NCBI GenBank assembly: GCA_947561715.1
Contig: OX387198.1
Coordinates: forward strand, 9,114,001 to 9,178,000
DNA length: 64,000 nucleotides
DNA from: Ascidia mentula
Lineage: Eukaryota > Chordata > Ascidiacea > Phlebobranchia > Ascidiidae
Reading direction: 5' to 3'
Shown here: positions 1 through 14,300 of the stretch, in pieces
How the letters are laid out: each line of letters starts with the position of its first letter
How positions within the stretch are numbered: the stretch's first letter is position 1
The notes under the pieces: model-generated
What the model was told of the DNA's origin: nothing
The model's database searches: none
What the model saw: the letters and a program-made list of their open reading frames with translations, nothing else
Translations under genes and position numbers: made by a program

Positions 1-714
1 TCAAATCCCAAAATTGGTAACGAAAAGGCGTGGCGTAATCTAGAACACAACGGGCGCGCCATGAATCCCCGAAACGCTTTGATATGAACAGTAGCCAACA
101 ATTACCTTGTAAAAGTGCTCGGATTGTCGCATACGTCACATATCAGACCCCCGCCAAGGGGTTGGCAGAAGACGTCACCATAACAAACAATATTTATGTC
201 GATACCGATGAAAAACAAACCTCCGGGACGATTTGCCACGCGCAACAACTTCACAAACAATTGAACCCGGCTTTGAATAGTTTTTGACAGTTGCGAGAAA
301 GACGATTTTCAGATAACCTAACAACGTTTATACCCCAGGGGACAAGAACCCCTGGAGTGGATTTTTAAAGTACAACGCTTGACAATTTGTTTACGTGATC
401 CAATTGTTGCCAAACGTGACTTTTCAATGTGAAACTTTTCCATAACCCGTTAATTATTGATTACAGAGAAAATAACGTAGATATTTTCAGATATCCTAAC
501 ACAGTGTATACCAGGGGCAACAACCCCTCGTGTGGATTTTTAATGTCATTCTCGAGTTCACAGCTCAATGCCGTTGTAACATGTAAAATCCCCTATCAGA
601 AAAGTTAAACGATAAAATTCAATCCGGGAATTCTAAGTTTACCCCGGGAACTTGCAAATATTACGTGATTCAGGCAGTGGGCGTCGTGTGGCAGCAGTTG
701 CGAAAATATGGCTA

Positions 715-744
715 CATATTATACACACAAATGTGTATAATATG
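715..744. repeat. perfect short hairpin
   Basis: catattatacaca at 715-727 and its exact reverse complement at 732-744 flank a 4-nt loop. It is AT-rich and lies in copy 1 of the direct repeat; the corresponding part of copy 3 diverges. Function unknown; it may be a palindromic end or cruciform-prone site. Confidence 0.7.
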
Positions 745-3515
745 ACACGCAAAATCATTGACATACTACGATTTACCAATTAAAATCAAATGTTTAAATT
801 TATTTTCACTGAAAGTTGAAACAAATTGCCATTTAACTACACCACAAAAAATATATCAATTTAAAATTTGTTTTATTTTTAAAATTTTAAAAGGTTTGTG
901 TGTTCCGACAGCGATTTGCGTCGCTACTCAGTTTAGTCGTTTTAATTATACTGTGGTGAAATAACAGCGATCGGCAAACGCCAACTGCGGTAGGGGAGTG
1001 GCATTATTATACGCTCTATTAAATACCTCTTTCCTTGGGCTGCGGCGCTCAAAACTGTCACCCCAGACAGAAGCTTTTAATCAGGCTACCAAATGTACAC
1101 ATTTTGGGTTATGTCTGAGCCAATATCGGTAAGCTGTGACATTGCACACATTACACTCCTCAGCGTTTTGGCCAATGATTAACCTTGGGAATTAGGGGCT
1201 CTCGGACCAAATCCCAAAATTGGCAACGAAAAGGCGTGGCGTAATCTAGAACTTACAGAGCGCGACATGAATTCCCGAACCGCAATGATAAGGAAAATAC
1301 TCGCCAAACTTAATCCACATATAAGTCTAAAATTAAAATCTGTGCGAATTTAATAGTAATCTATAAACATGGTGACCACCTGTTATTTTCGGTCATAAAT
1401 TTGAGTTAAATATACTACACAAAGTTATAGCGTTAATACCCACACATATTTCTATGTTACATGGGCTCATATGTGGATCAAGCTTGGAGAAAACTGTGTG
1501 ACCCACTGTAATAGTATCTTCCCTATTATATGTACAGTAGCCGACAATTGCCTTGTGATTCTTGTGAATGTGCTCCAATTGTCACATACGTCGCATGCCA
1601 GACCCCGCCACGAGCTTGGCAGAAGACGTCACCATAACAAACAATATCGATACCGATGAAAAACAAACCTCCTGGGCGATTTGGCCACGCGCGACAACTT
1701 CTAAAACAATTGAATTCGGCTTTGAATAGTTTTGACAGTCGCGAGAAAATGACGTAGATATTTTGAAAGTTAATAGTATTTAACCAACGTTGCGCCTGAC
1801 ACTGAGCAAACTTTATCAGAGCTAAAAACAGATTTTCTAAAATTACAATGTCTTACAGTAACAACAGCATAAATACAATCTTGTTAGTCAGGCAACATAC
1901 CTCACCGTGCAATAAACTACGATATAAAAAAGGGTTGAATTGTTGATAACTATCTGGTACGAGGCAACGAAACATGGCGTAACTGTAACTGCGTGACCTT
2001 ACTGTACACCCCCTAAATTTAAAGTCTTTCTCACAAAGGGATTGAATGGCGCGCAGTTAGGTAATTATTATCCACACGCTTCTCTCATAAAATCCTTCGT
2101 AAACATTGCGACGCAGGGTTTTGACGCACAGCAAAAGGCCCCATTCAAAAAACAAACGTTGGAAAAGCCCAAAACGTCACACAACCAGCAATTATGGTCG
2201 AATGGCGCACTTGCGTCGGAACAACACGCAATTCGTAATCCAGCCCCGCCCTATGGTTCGACGATTTTTATCCTTTAATTCCGAAATGCGTTGGCGTAAT
2301 TTTGCGATATTTTAGCGCGTGTGGTATAATACGTCTCACTATCTGATTAAAACGTTCACAGAAGTACAAGAGTGGTGTTTTTTTTCTAAAGTGGTCCCCG
2401 TCTAAGAAGTGTTTGAAATAGCGGACAAACAGAGTCATAGATTAACCAGAGTAAACACCGCCCTAGAAGCTTTTCATCAGGCTACCCACGTGTTCACGAC
2501 ACAGCCGAGGCCTGGACAACTTTTGTACACATTTTGGTCATGTCTAAGCCAATACCAGTAAACTGCGACATTGCACATTACATAACCCAGCCTTTTGGCC
2601 AGTGATTAACCTTTGGAATTAGGGGCTATGTACCAAATCCCAAAATTGGCAACGAAAAGGCGTGGTGTAATCTAGAACCCGCCATGAATCCCCGAAACGC
2701 TATGATGTGAACAGTAGTCAACAATTACCTTGTAAATGTGCTCCGATTGTCGCATACGTCACATATCAGACCCCCGCCACGAGGTTGGCAGAAGACGTCA
2801 CCATAACAAACAATATCGATACCGATGAAAAACAATCCTCCGGGACGATTTGGCCCGCGCGACAACTTTTCAAACAATTGAATTCGGCTTTGAATAGTTT
2901 TTGACAGTTGCGAGAAAAGACGTATTTTCAGATATCCTAACAACGTTTATACCAGGGGACAGCAACCCCTGGTGTGGATTTTTAATGTCATTTACGAGTT
3001 AACATTCCAATGCCGTTGCGCATAGGTCCGAAGTACAACGCTTGACAATTTGTTTACGTGATCCAATTGTTGCCAAACGTGACTTTTCAAGGTGAAACTT
3101 TTCCATAACCCGTTAATTATTAATTACAGAGAAAATAACGTAGATATTTTCAGATATCCTAACAAAGTGTATACCAGGGGACAACAACCCCTCGTGTGGA
3201 TTTTTAATGTCATTCACGAGTCCATATCTCAATGCCGTTGTAACATGTAAAATCCCCTATCAGAAAAGTTAAACGATAAAATTCAATCCGGGAATTCTAA
3301 GTTTACTCCTGAAACTTGAGAATATTACGTGATTCACGCAGTGGGCGTCACGTGGAAGTTGCGAAAACATGGCTATACCTAAAATAACCTTAAAGAAGAA
3401 AACTTAAATCCATAACAAACTACAAACTTACTTCATAGTATATGAACATAAAAGTTGATGGTAAAAAAATCAGAGGTAAAAAGAAAGATTTTCTAAAATT
3501 ACAATGTCTTACAGT

Positions 3516-3758
3516 CTGTTTATTTTTGTGTCATTTGTCTGTCATTGACATAATTTTTTTAGAAATGAAACAAAAAATCAAAGCAGTTTCGGACAAAATG
3601 TCCCAAAGGAAATTGGCTAATAGAATATTCAAGTTGCTTACATTTTTGCCAACGAAAGTATTACACCTTAAATGACCACAATAAATTGAAAATGTCCTAA
3701 ATTTTTGTTGGTATTTCGGTCATTTGACAGAAATTTTTTAGTGAAAAAATAAACCCAG
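3516..3758. mobile_element. 243-bp insertion with 4-bp target duplication (MITE-like)
   Basis: In copy 2 of the flanking repeat, cttacagt runs straight into aacaacag near 1856. In copy 3 the same junction is split by this segment, and CAGT is present on both sides (3512-3515 and 3759-3762). The ends are imperfectly inverted: CTGTTTATTTTT at the left and the complement of CTGGGTTTATTTTTT at the right. The copy without the insertion in the same window makes the insertion call firm. The family is not recognised and there is no coding capacity. Confidence 0.65.
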
Positions 3759-4345
3759 CAGTAACAACAGTATAAATGCAATCTTGTTAGCCAAGTAACA
3801 TATTTCACTGTACAGTAAACTACGATATACAAAAGGTTTGAATTGTTGATAACTGTCTACTACGAGGCAACGAAACATGGCGAAACTACTGCAACTGTGA
3901 GACCCTACTGTATACCCCCCGAAATTTAAAGTCTTTCTCACAAAGGGATTGAATGACGCGCAGTTAGGTAATTATTACCCACACGCATTGCGACGCAGGT
4001 TTTTGACGCACAGCAAAACGCCCCATTCAGAAAACAAACGTTGGAAAAGCCCAAAACGTCACACAAATAGGCAATTATGGTCGAATGGCTGACTTGCGTC
4101 GGAACAACACGCAATTCGTAATCCAGCCCCGCCCTATGGTTCGATGATTTTTATCCTTTAATTCCGAAATGTGTTGGCGTAATTTGGCGGTATTTTAGCG
4201 AATGTGGTATCCCACGTCTCACTATCTGATTAAAACGTTCACAGAAGCACAAGAGTGATGTTTTTTTCTAAGGTGTTACCCGTCTAACAAGTGATAGTTT
4301 AAAATAACGGACAAACAGAGTCATAGATTAACCAGCGTAAACCGC

Positions 4346-7300
4346 AGAACTACCGCAAGACTTTTTTTGTCAAACGACACCCAAAAAGATTCTGCGGTTA
4401 CCAAGGCGTAATACCAATCCGAAGATACATTTCAAACTGTAGGCAGGTTGTCAAATATACCGGTGTCTCCAAAATAAACGTTATTTTTTTTTATCGGACC
4501 TCCTCACAGATTTTGTGAAGCGGCCAACCCTGAGGAATGGAACAAAAGTTTGAATATGTCGCAATAATTCTCAGGTTAATGACGCAGGCGCCGAGAACCA
4601 ACGTGATACACGCGCGTGTGATGGAGGCGATTTGACGTCACAACCAAGTGCAGCCGTCTCGCTCGACTAATCCCCACTTAAAACTTCCGACGTTGGCTAA
4701 CGCTGTTAGTTTCGAAGCGAAAGAAAATACGTCAACGCCTTCCTTTTGACAAAAGACTTCATGCTGCATTTTTATTTGGATCGATTCAAGTCTAACAAAA
4801 TTTTGAATCCTCGCGGTTTAACAAAGCATTGGATCAAACCAACAAGCACTTTAACCAGAATTTCCTACCCTTATTATTTAGGGAAAGAGTAGCCACTACG
4901 CGAAGTAAAACTATTAAGTCGATCATGTAAGCGTTCCCGTGGGCGTGTTCGACAAATACAGGAGGTAAAATGAAAAGCGGTTGTAACAATAAAAAATGCA
5001 CTATCACTGTGACTTGCGAAGGAAATGTGTAACAAACGCCATGAGTGTAGCTTCCTCTTATAGGTAACACTGCGGAAACGCCCAGTCACAATGATAATTC
5101 AATTTAATTTCTTTGATTGCAACACACGCACAATGCGCAGATATGTTTTTAAATAAGTGCTGCAAGTTCAAGGTTTATAAGACATGGTAACCGGTCTCTC
5201 CTAGCCTGTTATCCAATCGCAGCGAAAGGGTGGGAGGGGTGTCACCCCGCCCTCAACACGAGTGTCATCAGACCGACGATTGCAGTTACAAAGAATAAAA
5301 CAGTTTAATGGATAACCCAACAATCGTTAGTATCGCAGCATAACTCGTCTACAGAGATCGCGTGGAATCAACAATTCCTCGTCGCCACTTTTGTGGACTT
5401 CATCACTAACAATTTGAGGGTAATGTAATTTTTGTTGATACTTTGTACCTGTCTGGAGGGTGAAAGGCCAAACTTGGATTTTCTTACCAATTTTTAATAA
5501 ATCGGGTAAGCGCTGCAGCATATGCCTTGCCAATGTATTCAAACATTATGGTGTTGTTACTCGTACCAATTTTCGCTAATGAAGTCTCGCCGTATTCTAT
5601 ACCAGCGCTATCTAAGAGGGAATTTTCCCGTTTTGACATCAGCATCCATGACGTATGGCGAGGTGGTGTGATTTTTGTACGGTACCGATTGGTTAAAAAC
5701 GCTGGTGTTTTCGTCATAACCCTCCCTTTTACGACGTAACGAGTGACGTGTGTTTGCAGATTCGCGGACAAACGTTGACATCACGTTCTACGACCGACGA
5801 TACACCACTGGCAGAGACGGGCGGTACATTCGCTAAAGAAGTTTCCAAACGCCATGTCAGTCTCTGGTCTATACCTATAGTACTCACTGATGCACTGTTT
5901 TGATAAGAGACTGCTAAACAACTATATTCGCCGGAGCTTTCGCGACAAACTGTTTGTGATACTCCTAAAGTCAACACCCAGTTTCGAAAACATGACCGGT
6001 ATAGACGTCATTATAATTGCTGAGACTTTGACCCATGTAGACTTGTACCTTTTGTCGCTTCTCGAAATAAACAGAGCGCCCTAAAATGAATTGCGAAAGG
6101 TTTTAGCGATGTCAACAGCATGGATAAAATGCTAGAACCGCGACAAACGCGTCCAACATTTAGAAAGGTTGGATTTCGGAAAACAATTGTTCGCTGCCTT
6201 AAATTCCCCTTGTCAGTATATAATACTCTGAATAGCCTTCTGAAACTTGTGGCACAAAGACAAAAAAGCAAGGATGTTATTCAATGTGCGTCTTACGAAT
6301 CCAACAAAGACGCCACAATATTCTGTTAGATGCAGATATGTTAATAATACAAAAAGGCTCTTTGCCAGAAAAAGTCGTTACAAGTTGATATATTCTTTAC
6401 CTTAAATCTGCCTCGCAGTTCTAATTTCAATTCGAGCATTTGATTTGCAAAAGGCACAAAGTTGCCTTCAGTCTTAATCCATTCTATATGTTGTTTAAAC
6501 ATACATTTTGCACTACAGATTCATCGCAGTAGTTTTGTTTTAAAACACGCTGCTGTGCTTCCCATTGCTCTGTCTCTCATACGGCCGTATTCCTAAGTAG
6601 ACCCAACAAACAACCCAACGCCTTCAGCATTAACAGAAGCTGATTTTTACAACATGGGGATGGGACACTCCGGAACATTCTGGAAGTCGTAATGGAAAAT
6701 TACCAGACATTTTTGTTTTCAAGGCACAAGCAGGACGGTGATTCATTCGCATTGCAACGCTCGGAGGTTTCCTCGTCGCTTGCTCTCGCGGAGAGAAGAA
6801 ACCCGGCCTGACGCCATTTCACGTTTGTTTTAAATCAGAGCGGCCGAATGTGCATTTCAAATGATTCGCAGGTGTGTTTATTTTATCGCATGTTGGTTGA
6901 AAACAGACAAAATCTCTCACCCCAACAACAAATTCACATGTACATTTTTTGTGAGAATTATAGAGCAGCACAGCATGGTTATTTACCACGGTGTGGCATT
7001 TTTACAACAAGCTAGGTTAGATTAGGCGGAATCATGTTTAAACACCATTTCAACGTCACCTTTCAATGCTGCAAACGCGTGCCTATTATATTCATTAGTT
7101 AAAGAGAGTCGCCACCTTCTGGATCCACCCTTGGTCTAAAGTTTGTACAAATAACAGTCCTTTGGCGCAACGCATTTCCACATTTGCAAACCACTTCCAT
7201 GCAAAATCACACGTTCATCTTCATACGTCACAAAAGGGTGTGCGTCTTGACAAATAACAGCTTTTTAATGGCACGCCGCTGTCGTGATCTCCTTACGTCA

Positions 7301-10300
7301 ATTGATAAAAACGCTTTTGTTGTCTAAATATAGGACACGATAAACACAAGTTAAAACTTATTTTTAATGGATCAAAGTGAAACATTTGGCGAATTAGTCA
7401 ATATTATTTAGTCACAAACATGGGCTTGTTCATAGAAGACCGTTCGTCAACGCGAGATTAAAGTTTTATCGCAGGTCGTCGCGGTGTGTACTATCAGTAA
7501 GGGTTTCTCATGTACGACTCGGGAACAAAGGCAGTTGGGCGCGATTGATGTGATAAGTGAGCAAATATGCGGCGGTAATTCGAGGCAAGCCTTCCGTGAA
7601 CATGAAAGAAATATCACCCACTTTGATCGTTTTGCAATGCTTACTTTGAAGTTAATAAAAATAGCCTGAGGTTGTCCTTTTAACACTAAAAAGAACACGT
7701 TAAGTTCAAAGATTATTCTTACGTCATTAGGACGACATCAAAGAAACTAACTCATTGTTGCGCAATGACCAAACCCTTTGTGGGGTTATTGATTATATTG
7801 AATATGTTTATGGAGAGATTAAATCCACAATTGCAAATTCTTTTTGGTTGGTCATCCTCTACATTCGGTTACTATCTCCAACCGTTCCCTATTTACCAAA
7901 CTTAAATCCTGCTTGTGGTTTTAACGAAATGTAGGGCATCTATAATAGACAACCACAAAACACGCTACCTGGGTCGTATTGGTGTTACGAAAATTGCAGA
8001 TAGTTTTCTGTGTTGTTAGGTATACGAAAGACGACGTATCAAGATTGACTTGACCAATCAGGCAGACAATTTTCGCATATTACTATTTGAGTTTATAATA
8101 TAATTAATCGTCTTCCCGAAAGTGCGTTTATGTTGCACGTGTAGCCTAAACATTTTGTTTGGGTTTGTTGTCAAATAGATGAGGCATGCCCGGGCCTGCC
8201 CTACCTCGCGCCCGCCAACGCTTTCTTTGATGACGTAGTGAGCACCTGTCACCTGCAATACAGGAAGTCATAAAGAAGTTTGCGCAATGAGTTAAACCTT
8301 AACATTCCTTTTATAAACAACGTAGTCAGATGGACAACAAGTTTACACGAGAACAAATTTGACCTAATGATTCAAAAAGAGGGCGGAGCAACACTTTTGT
8401 AAATCGCGGAGGTTTAAGACATAATGAACCAATTTCTTGACCTATACCCGTTACTATCATAGTATTTCATTTGAATCGCAACATACCAATACATTAGAAA
8501 CCATTTACTTCCGAAGGGTATGAGATTTTACAGAGCATGGGTCAAAATGTTTGAGAGTCGCTGGCGTGAAGCAAAACGATGTTGAGACGTGGTATATACG
8601 TGATCGCAATTTGCATTACTTTTGTACCAATGAAACGTGTGGACGAGTGTATCGCTTTACTTGTGTTTCTTATCGATTGATAATAGATCGGGCATGCGCG
8701 GGCAGGCCCCAGTAAGTGTAATTTACCCAATGCAAAGTTGTGGTCGTATAGATCGTTTTACTAAATATTCCTTACAAAGTGTGGTGTGTGTCTGCGTGTA
8801 TTAGGCTCTTTAAATAAGCGCCATACCAGTAGTGTAATCCAAGGCGGAAGGATAGGCGCTTTGACATCAGCACTGATGACGTACGACATGGCGTGATTTT
8901 TCCACGGTACCGATAGTTAAAAAAGACGGTGGTTCCGTGAAAAAATGTGCCCTCTTACGCCATAGCTTATGACGCTGGTCTACAAAACAGCGCAGGAATA
9001 TAACGTCACGGTCTGTTAACGACAAGCTTAGGTGTGCAATGCAAAGTTCTTAAGCGGCAATTAAAACTCCAATGACTGCAAGTGACCACATACCACTGGC
9101 AAGGACGAACAAGGTCACTCGCTCAAGGAGCCTCAGGCAATTTTCCCAGGACACATAACAGTTGTCTTTCCAGCCAATTGGTTTCTTGGCATTCGTAACC
9201 AGTGGCCTCACGACATTGGGGGTACAAAGCTGAAAAACGTCATGGGGTTTACTGTTTCGGGTCGGACAACAAACCTGTGCACACCACATGACTTTTGGCG
9301 TCAGAGTGACGTTTATCTGGTTGCCCGAGCATCAAAAAACACACAGTACCTTGTCCGATGCTGAAAGGAAATATTTACCTACTGTGAAGGTCATCCAATG
9401 TCAGCGTTCAGCTTGCGCGCGTTTGTGAAACAAATATCCTTTTCTCCGTTATAGGATACGCTTTGGTAGGCTCTTTGTGCCGTCATAAAAGTTTCAAATA
9501 TTAATTTACCGTTTTCATGATGAAACCAAGAACCATTTTCAAAATCACAACTAGTAGACGTCATTAACTAAGCCAAGACTTCAAACCACTTTTTTGTTTA
9601 CGTTCACCCGCCGCTTCCGGATCCACTCAAGCTTAATTGAGTGCCTCAAAACAAATTGGAAAATGTGATTACCGGACAAACTATCAAAAAGTCAATCAAC
9701 CAAGTTCAACAAACAACTTGGTCGCCTGCTGCCTTGACTACCACTAGTGCTAGGTTTATCATCCTCATTGCTAAACTTTACACCTTCCAGAATAATTTTA
9801 CAAAGTAGTACCACAGATGCTAAAGTGCAGGTACTTCAAACCTCAACACAACAGCTGTTATTTGATATTTCCTTCGCCTAATCAGCCACGGTTGTAATCC
9901 ATCTGGCCCGCATGTAAAGTTAGCTTTTGAATGCGTGGGCTATTAAACCATACCCAAGCTTTTCGGGCAACAGGCGATACCATAAATCTAATATTACTGT
10001 TTTGCGCTACTGCGAGACCCAAGTCTTGCTAATTGACTCGGGTAGCCTTTCTTCGAAGCAGTCGATTCACAATATTCCAACGTGGATAAATGTCAAGCAG
10101 AAAAAAGGCGACATGAATGAAAAACTACTGCAACACGTTGGTTCCAGGATGATTCATTCGCAATGTTGGGTTAGCGCATTTGCTCGCGCTTAAAGGGTAA
10201 CGCAGCCCTCCGTCAGACGCCAGTCCTTGTGTTTGTTCAAAGCAAATGCGCGCATAATTTGAACCCTTCAGCGCAACAATTACTGAAAACGGAAACGCGG

Positions 10301-10590
10301 GAAACATTGTCCTAATATGGCTTTGCCAGTTTTCTTATCGTCCCAATGTAAACTGTAAAGCTCACCATTCTTTGCTGTCACTTCCACAACGTCTTTTTGC
10401 AGCAGACAAGATGATGCAACAATGCGCAACAGATACACTGACGGGTTATTGCGCTAAGCGTCGCGTGGCGGCATGTCTAGCTACTATGGAAACCTAGGGT
10501 GTGTTTGCTCGCGCTTTCGTGGGCACGGGACCGGTTAATAAACGATTCCAAATTTTTTAATAGTGTTGATGGTTCAATTACAAGTGAGTA
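4346..10590. other. gene-free stretch with dispersed low-copy repeats
   Basis: I find no protein that matches a family I know and no chain of exons. Short open frames here differ between repeat copies. A block near 5623-5765 (gacatcagcatccatgacgta, then ggtaccgat, then acgacgtaa) recurs diverged near 8857-8990. A block near 6735-6860 (gattcattcgcatt, cgcttgctc, gacgcca) recurs near 10150-10260. The motif gggcatg with GC-rich inverted neighbours occurs at about 8180 and 8688. Confidence 0.5.
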
Positions 10591-10619
10591 GCATTGGGTA
10601 TGCTTTGCCTATTGGTCAA

Positions 10620-11285
10620 TAAAAAGGGCCGTGTCATTACACCCACTGGCCAAGTTGTAGTTTATAAATTCAAGCAGATTACTTGCATTTCCAATTTTAG
10701 TTCGTGCACGTCGGTGGCAACAAAACAATGTCGATCAGGTAAATTTGTTGCAGCGTCTGGTGTTTTTGAAAAGGCTTTACAAGTAAAATCGGACATATGT
10801 CGACGAACACACCACGCGACTTCGAAACACAAAAGCAAGGAAGGAAGTTAATTATCCAAATTCCATAGCTTTCAGTCGTTATATAGCGATAAAATTTATT
10901 TAGAGATCTTCAGCAGTCGTGGTGCCATGTGAACTGGTCTACCGCCGATAAACCTAGACAACGTTCCCCAAAAGCTGAAAATGGCCTGAAAGCCAACAAA
11001 TGCGGTTTTCCGGACTGATGATTTTCTTGCCATTGCCACGTGGCACAAACTGCGTCCACTTTTCCTATTGGTTAGTGAAGAGGGCGGGGTCGTATACACC
11101 CACAGTACAAAACTCATGAAATTCAAGGTTCTAAATATAAACCGCTGTGCCAATGTGTTGCAACGTCTGTATTTTTTCAAGTAAAACGGTTTACGGGTAA
11201 AATCGGACATATTTTGACACACACATACACACCACGTGACTGCGAAAATACAAAAGCACAGAAGGAAGAAAAGATTAACAAATTT
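10620..11285. repeat. tandem duplication just past the BUB1 3' end
   Basis: The segment 10620-10860 and the segment about 11080-11285 are diverged copies about 450 bp apart. Shared marks are cacccac, ttgcaacgtct (ttgcagcgtct), gtaaaatcggacata, the acacaccacg tract and acaaaagca with ggaag. The downstream copy ends about 50 bp from the BUB1 stop codon, so it may contribute to the BUB1 3' untranslated region. Frames are not conserved between copies. Confidence 0.6.
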
Positions 11286-11336
11286 CCGGTAAGTCGGGAG
11301 AGCTTCCCGTGGTTTGCCATAAAATCCGTATCCCGT

Positions 11337-14300
11337 TCAATCGAAGTAGAAATCCGTAGCCGAAGTTTCAAAGTTCTGCAAAAGCTCTGGAAATGGGGAA
11401 CCGCAGGTCGGTTGCTGCTCGGTGGGTGTCGGCACGTTAAGCAGGGCTTGGAAAAAGCTGGACCACAAACGACGATTTCTCCTGCAACAGTGGGTGAGAT
11501 GATAACAGAAGGTTGATCATAACGGCCATCGTTGTTACCCCGCATTATTTTTACGTCTCCTGGTATGGGGTGCATACGTTTGCCTGCATTATTTTTTTGT
11601 GTACATGTTCTTTTCAGTACATTTCAGCTTGGATTTTTATAAATATATCGCGCCGTGAAAGTGGTTTTGAAAGTTTGCAGGTGCGCAAAAGCAAAAAGGA
11701 TAAGAACCGCTGTTCTAACTGTAAACAATTATTTTTACCAACTATACTTTTATGACCTTTTAAAGTATAAGAAAACGTTTTGTGATTTTGGTGCACCGGG
11801 TTATACAATAAAAAAAGGAATACCACTGGCTTAAAATTTCCTAAACTAACCTGGGCAAGCTCTTCGTGATGCCCCAAAGTTGGTCTTTCTGTTTCACAAC
11901 CGTCATATAAGATTTGTAGAGCACTACGTGCATTGTTCCTGCCACACCGTGATAGTCAATCTGTAACGTCGATAATGTTATGTTGCTTAGGAACGCATTG
12001 CAGGGTGTTATGGCATAAATCGTTTATTTGACCGTACATGCGGCTTTAAGACACTGTAACTTAGGAGCAAAACATAAAGGTCAATAGTAAACAGTACATC
12101 ACGTTTGGATTAGAACAAGAAACTGCACTACTGTAACAGAACACGTGCGCGATAGCACATAGATAAATACGCAAATGTAGAGCGCGCAAGGCTCGGGGCA
12201 ACTTGCGTACCGCCGTTGACACATGCCCTTGAACACAATTCTTGTCTTAATTTCACAACAGCAGCGGAAATAAATACGAACCCATGTCCGACTCACGTGG
12301 TAGTTCCATGGTTTTTCCTCCTGCATTTGCGTGCAAACGAACCCGCTTGTGCCACAGTTCTTCTTAAATGCGATTCCTTTTGGAAAGGCGTGCATGTCGA
12401 TGGACCGACCAAAATCAATCAGCTTTATAATGGGGTTCAATGGGTCCGTGGATTGACTTTCGGCCCTATGTACGACAAATACACTGCATAAGGCTTGCAA
12501 AAAAGTAATGTATACTGCGACATGAAAAGGACCTTTTTATGTAAAGTATGTGGCAATTCAAATTAATTTTAATGGTACAATACTACCTGAAACTTACAAA
12601 CATCTTAAACAAAAATTATTCGCACTTAAATTACAGTTCTTTATGTATAAATGTAGCCAAGTAAGCACCCGATTATTCATTTTTTGTGAATTGCAGCTTG
12701 ATAAAGACAGTGTTTACGAGCGGTGGCAACAACATAGCTTGCGCAAAACGAAAATAGTTCCACGGTATTCACTGAACTTTACTTTGGTTAGGTTATCCGT
12801 TTTGCTTCAAGTCTGGTGAATTTTAGGTTAAGTCGCGTGGAAACCGCGTAAAATATCTGTTTTGATTTCTGCAAAAAGCGGAATATTTCTTACATAAAGT
12901 TTACAATCCCCTGGCAACTGGAGAGGTTTTATCCTTATATGGTTCTTAAGTGTGTTAGCTACTGTTACTTACAAGTATACCCGATCAATTAATGACACCA
13001 CATGTAGCCTCGCTACATAGCAAGCGAAACGTATAATTGTCAAAATATACCTTGTTTTTTGTCAGAAGGTCAGATCACAAGGATTAAAAACATTGTATGA
13101 TCAGTTGTTCTCCAGGGCGTTTTTAACCTCAATTTACCAAGTCTCTGGTGCCTTACAGCTTGTGTGGTATATGTATGGCCAATGTTGTATTCTGGTATTT
13201 ACTTCATGATTTTAATTTTTTAAATTAATTTTCAAACTGCGTTGTTTGTGTTTTAGCGATACCAATGATGCGCGTAAATACAGACGAAATATACATCTTG
13301 AACAACGTCAAACAAAAACTTGTAGGGTAACTTGAAAGAATCGGTGATCTTCAACTTACTCTTTAGTGTTGACGACCATGAAGTTGTCAGGTTTAATATC
13401 GCCATGGATGATTCCGATCTGGTGTAGAGAGTGGACCACCTTCATGATCTTCAACGCAAGCTGGGCATGGTCCAGTGATCGCAACCGTGCGGCACTTTCC
13501 TTCACGAAGTCCTGCGAAACCGAATCGAACGTCATGTTTGAAAGCGTGCGCGTGACTATTGACGTAAGAGCGCGTGATGCCGTCAATTGAATGGACCAGC
13601 GCGCCAAGACAAACATTCCAAACAATGTTGTTTCTTCGCGCGTGCGTGAAGTTATAAACAGCAAGTAATGATGTCAACACACCAATAATCACGCGTATTA
13701 TTGTTAAGTGCAATATATATATATATAGGCCCATAGATATGCCAATGAGTATCGATACCTTTAACCACAAAAGTTTGAAACCAAGTGTTTCTGATTACCG
13801 TCAGTCGGTTAATTTATGAAATACCAAAAATCGATTTCGCCTACAAAGGCATCATCAGTTTCTGCAAATAAAATGCAATAAAGCACTCGAAGCTACCTTT
13901 AATCACAATATTTAAGGTCCGGTGAATGTACAAACGAAATACCAAACAAAATCAACGTACCAGAAGTGTTCCCTGTGGAAGGAATTCGCTAATAATGAAA
14001 GAAGCTTCTGGAAAAATGCAAGTGGAATGCAGGTGTAGCAGGGCAGACACAAAGTGGGAGTCAGAATTGCGCTTTTTCGCCTCAGACAGGATGTAGGTTT
14101 CCCACAAACACGGAGGTGATTGAATCTGAAACAAGGTAGTGAAGTGTGACCGCTCGTTGCCTTGATATTGCCATGTGCCTATTTTGGTGACATTCAACAT
14201 GTAGAGAGTAAACTTACCTTATTCTCGAAATCAATCAGTCCCGCTTAATGCACACATGTATACAGAGATATATAATATATTGAAACAACGGAACAAACCG

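Larger units (their letters stand above)
1..4345. repeat. kilobase-scale imperfect direct repeats, at least three copies
   Basis: The phrase aatcccaaaattgg followed by aacgaaaaggcgtgg occurs near 4, 1210 and 2636, and the following several hundred bases align each time. Copies 1 and 3 share a block holding an inner palindrome (ccagggga ... cccctgg near 333-354 and 2952-2972). Copies 2 and 3 share a later block (gcgcagttaggtaattatta near 2050 and 3957; gtctcactatctgattaaaa near 2333 and 4217). Copies differ by block deletions and one 243-bp insertion. No open frame is conserved between copies, so I read this as non-coding satellite-like or low-copy transposon DNA. Confidence 0.8.

Noticed and set aside
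5484..5771. 95-residue minus-strand frame in a dispersed repeat
   Set aside because: The related repeat near 8.86 kb does not keep the frame.
11177..11575. 132-residue minus-strand and 100-residue plus-strand frames
   Set aside because: They overlap the last BUB1 exon in other frames; the BUB1 reading is supported by phase and family similarity.
13697..13728. Microsatellite (TA)n
   Set aside because: Only about eight repeats; ordinary for AT-rich introns.
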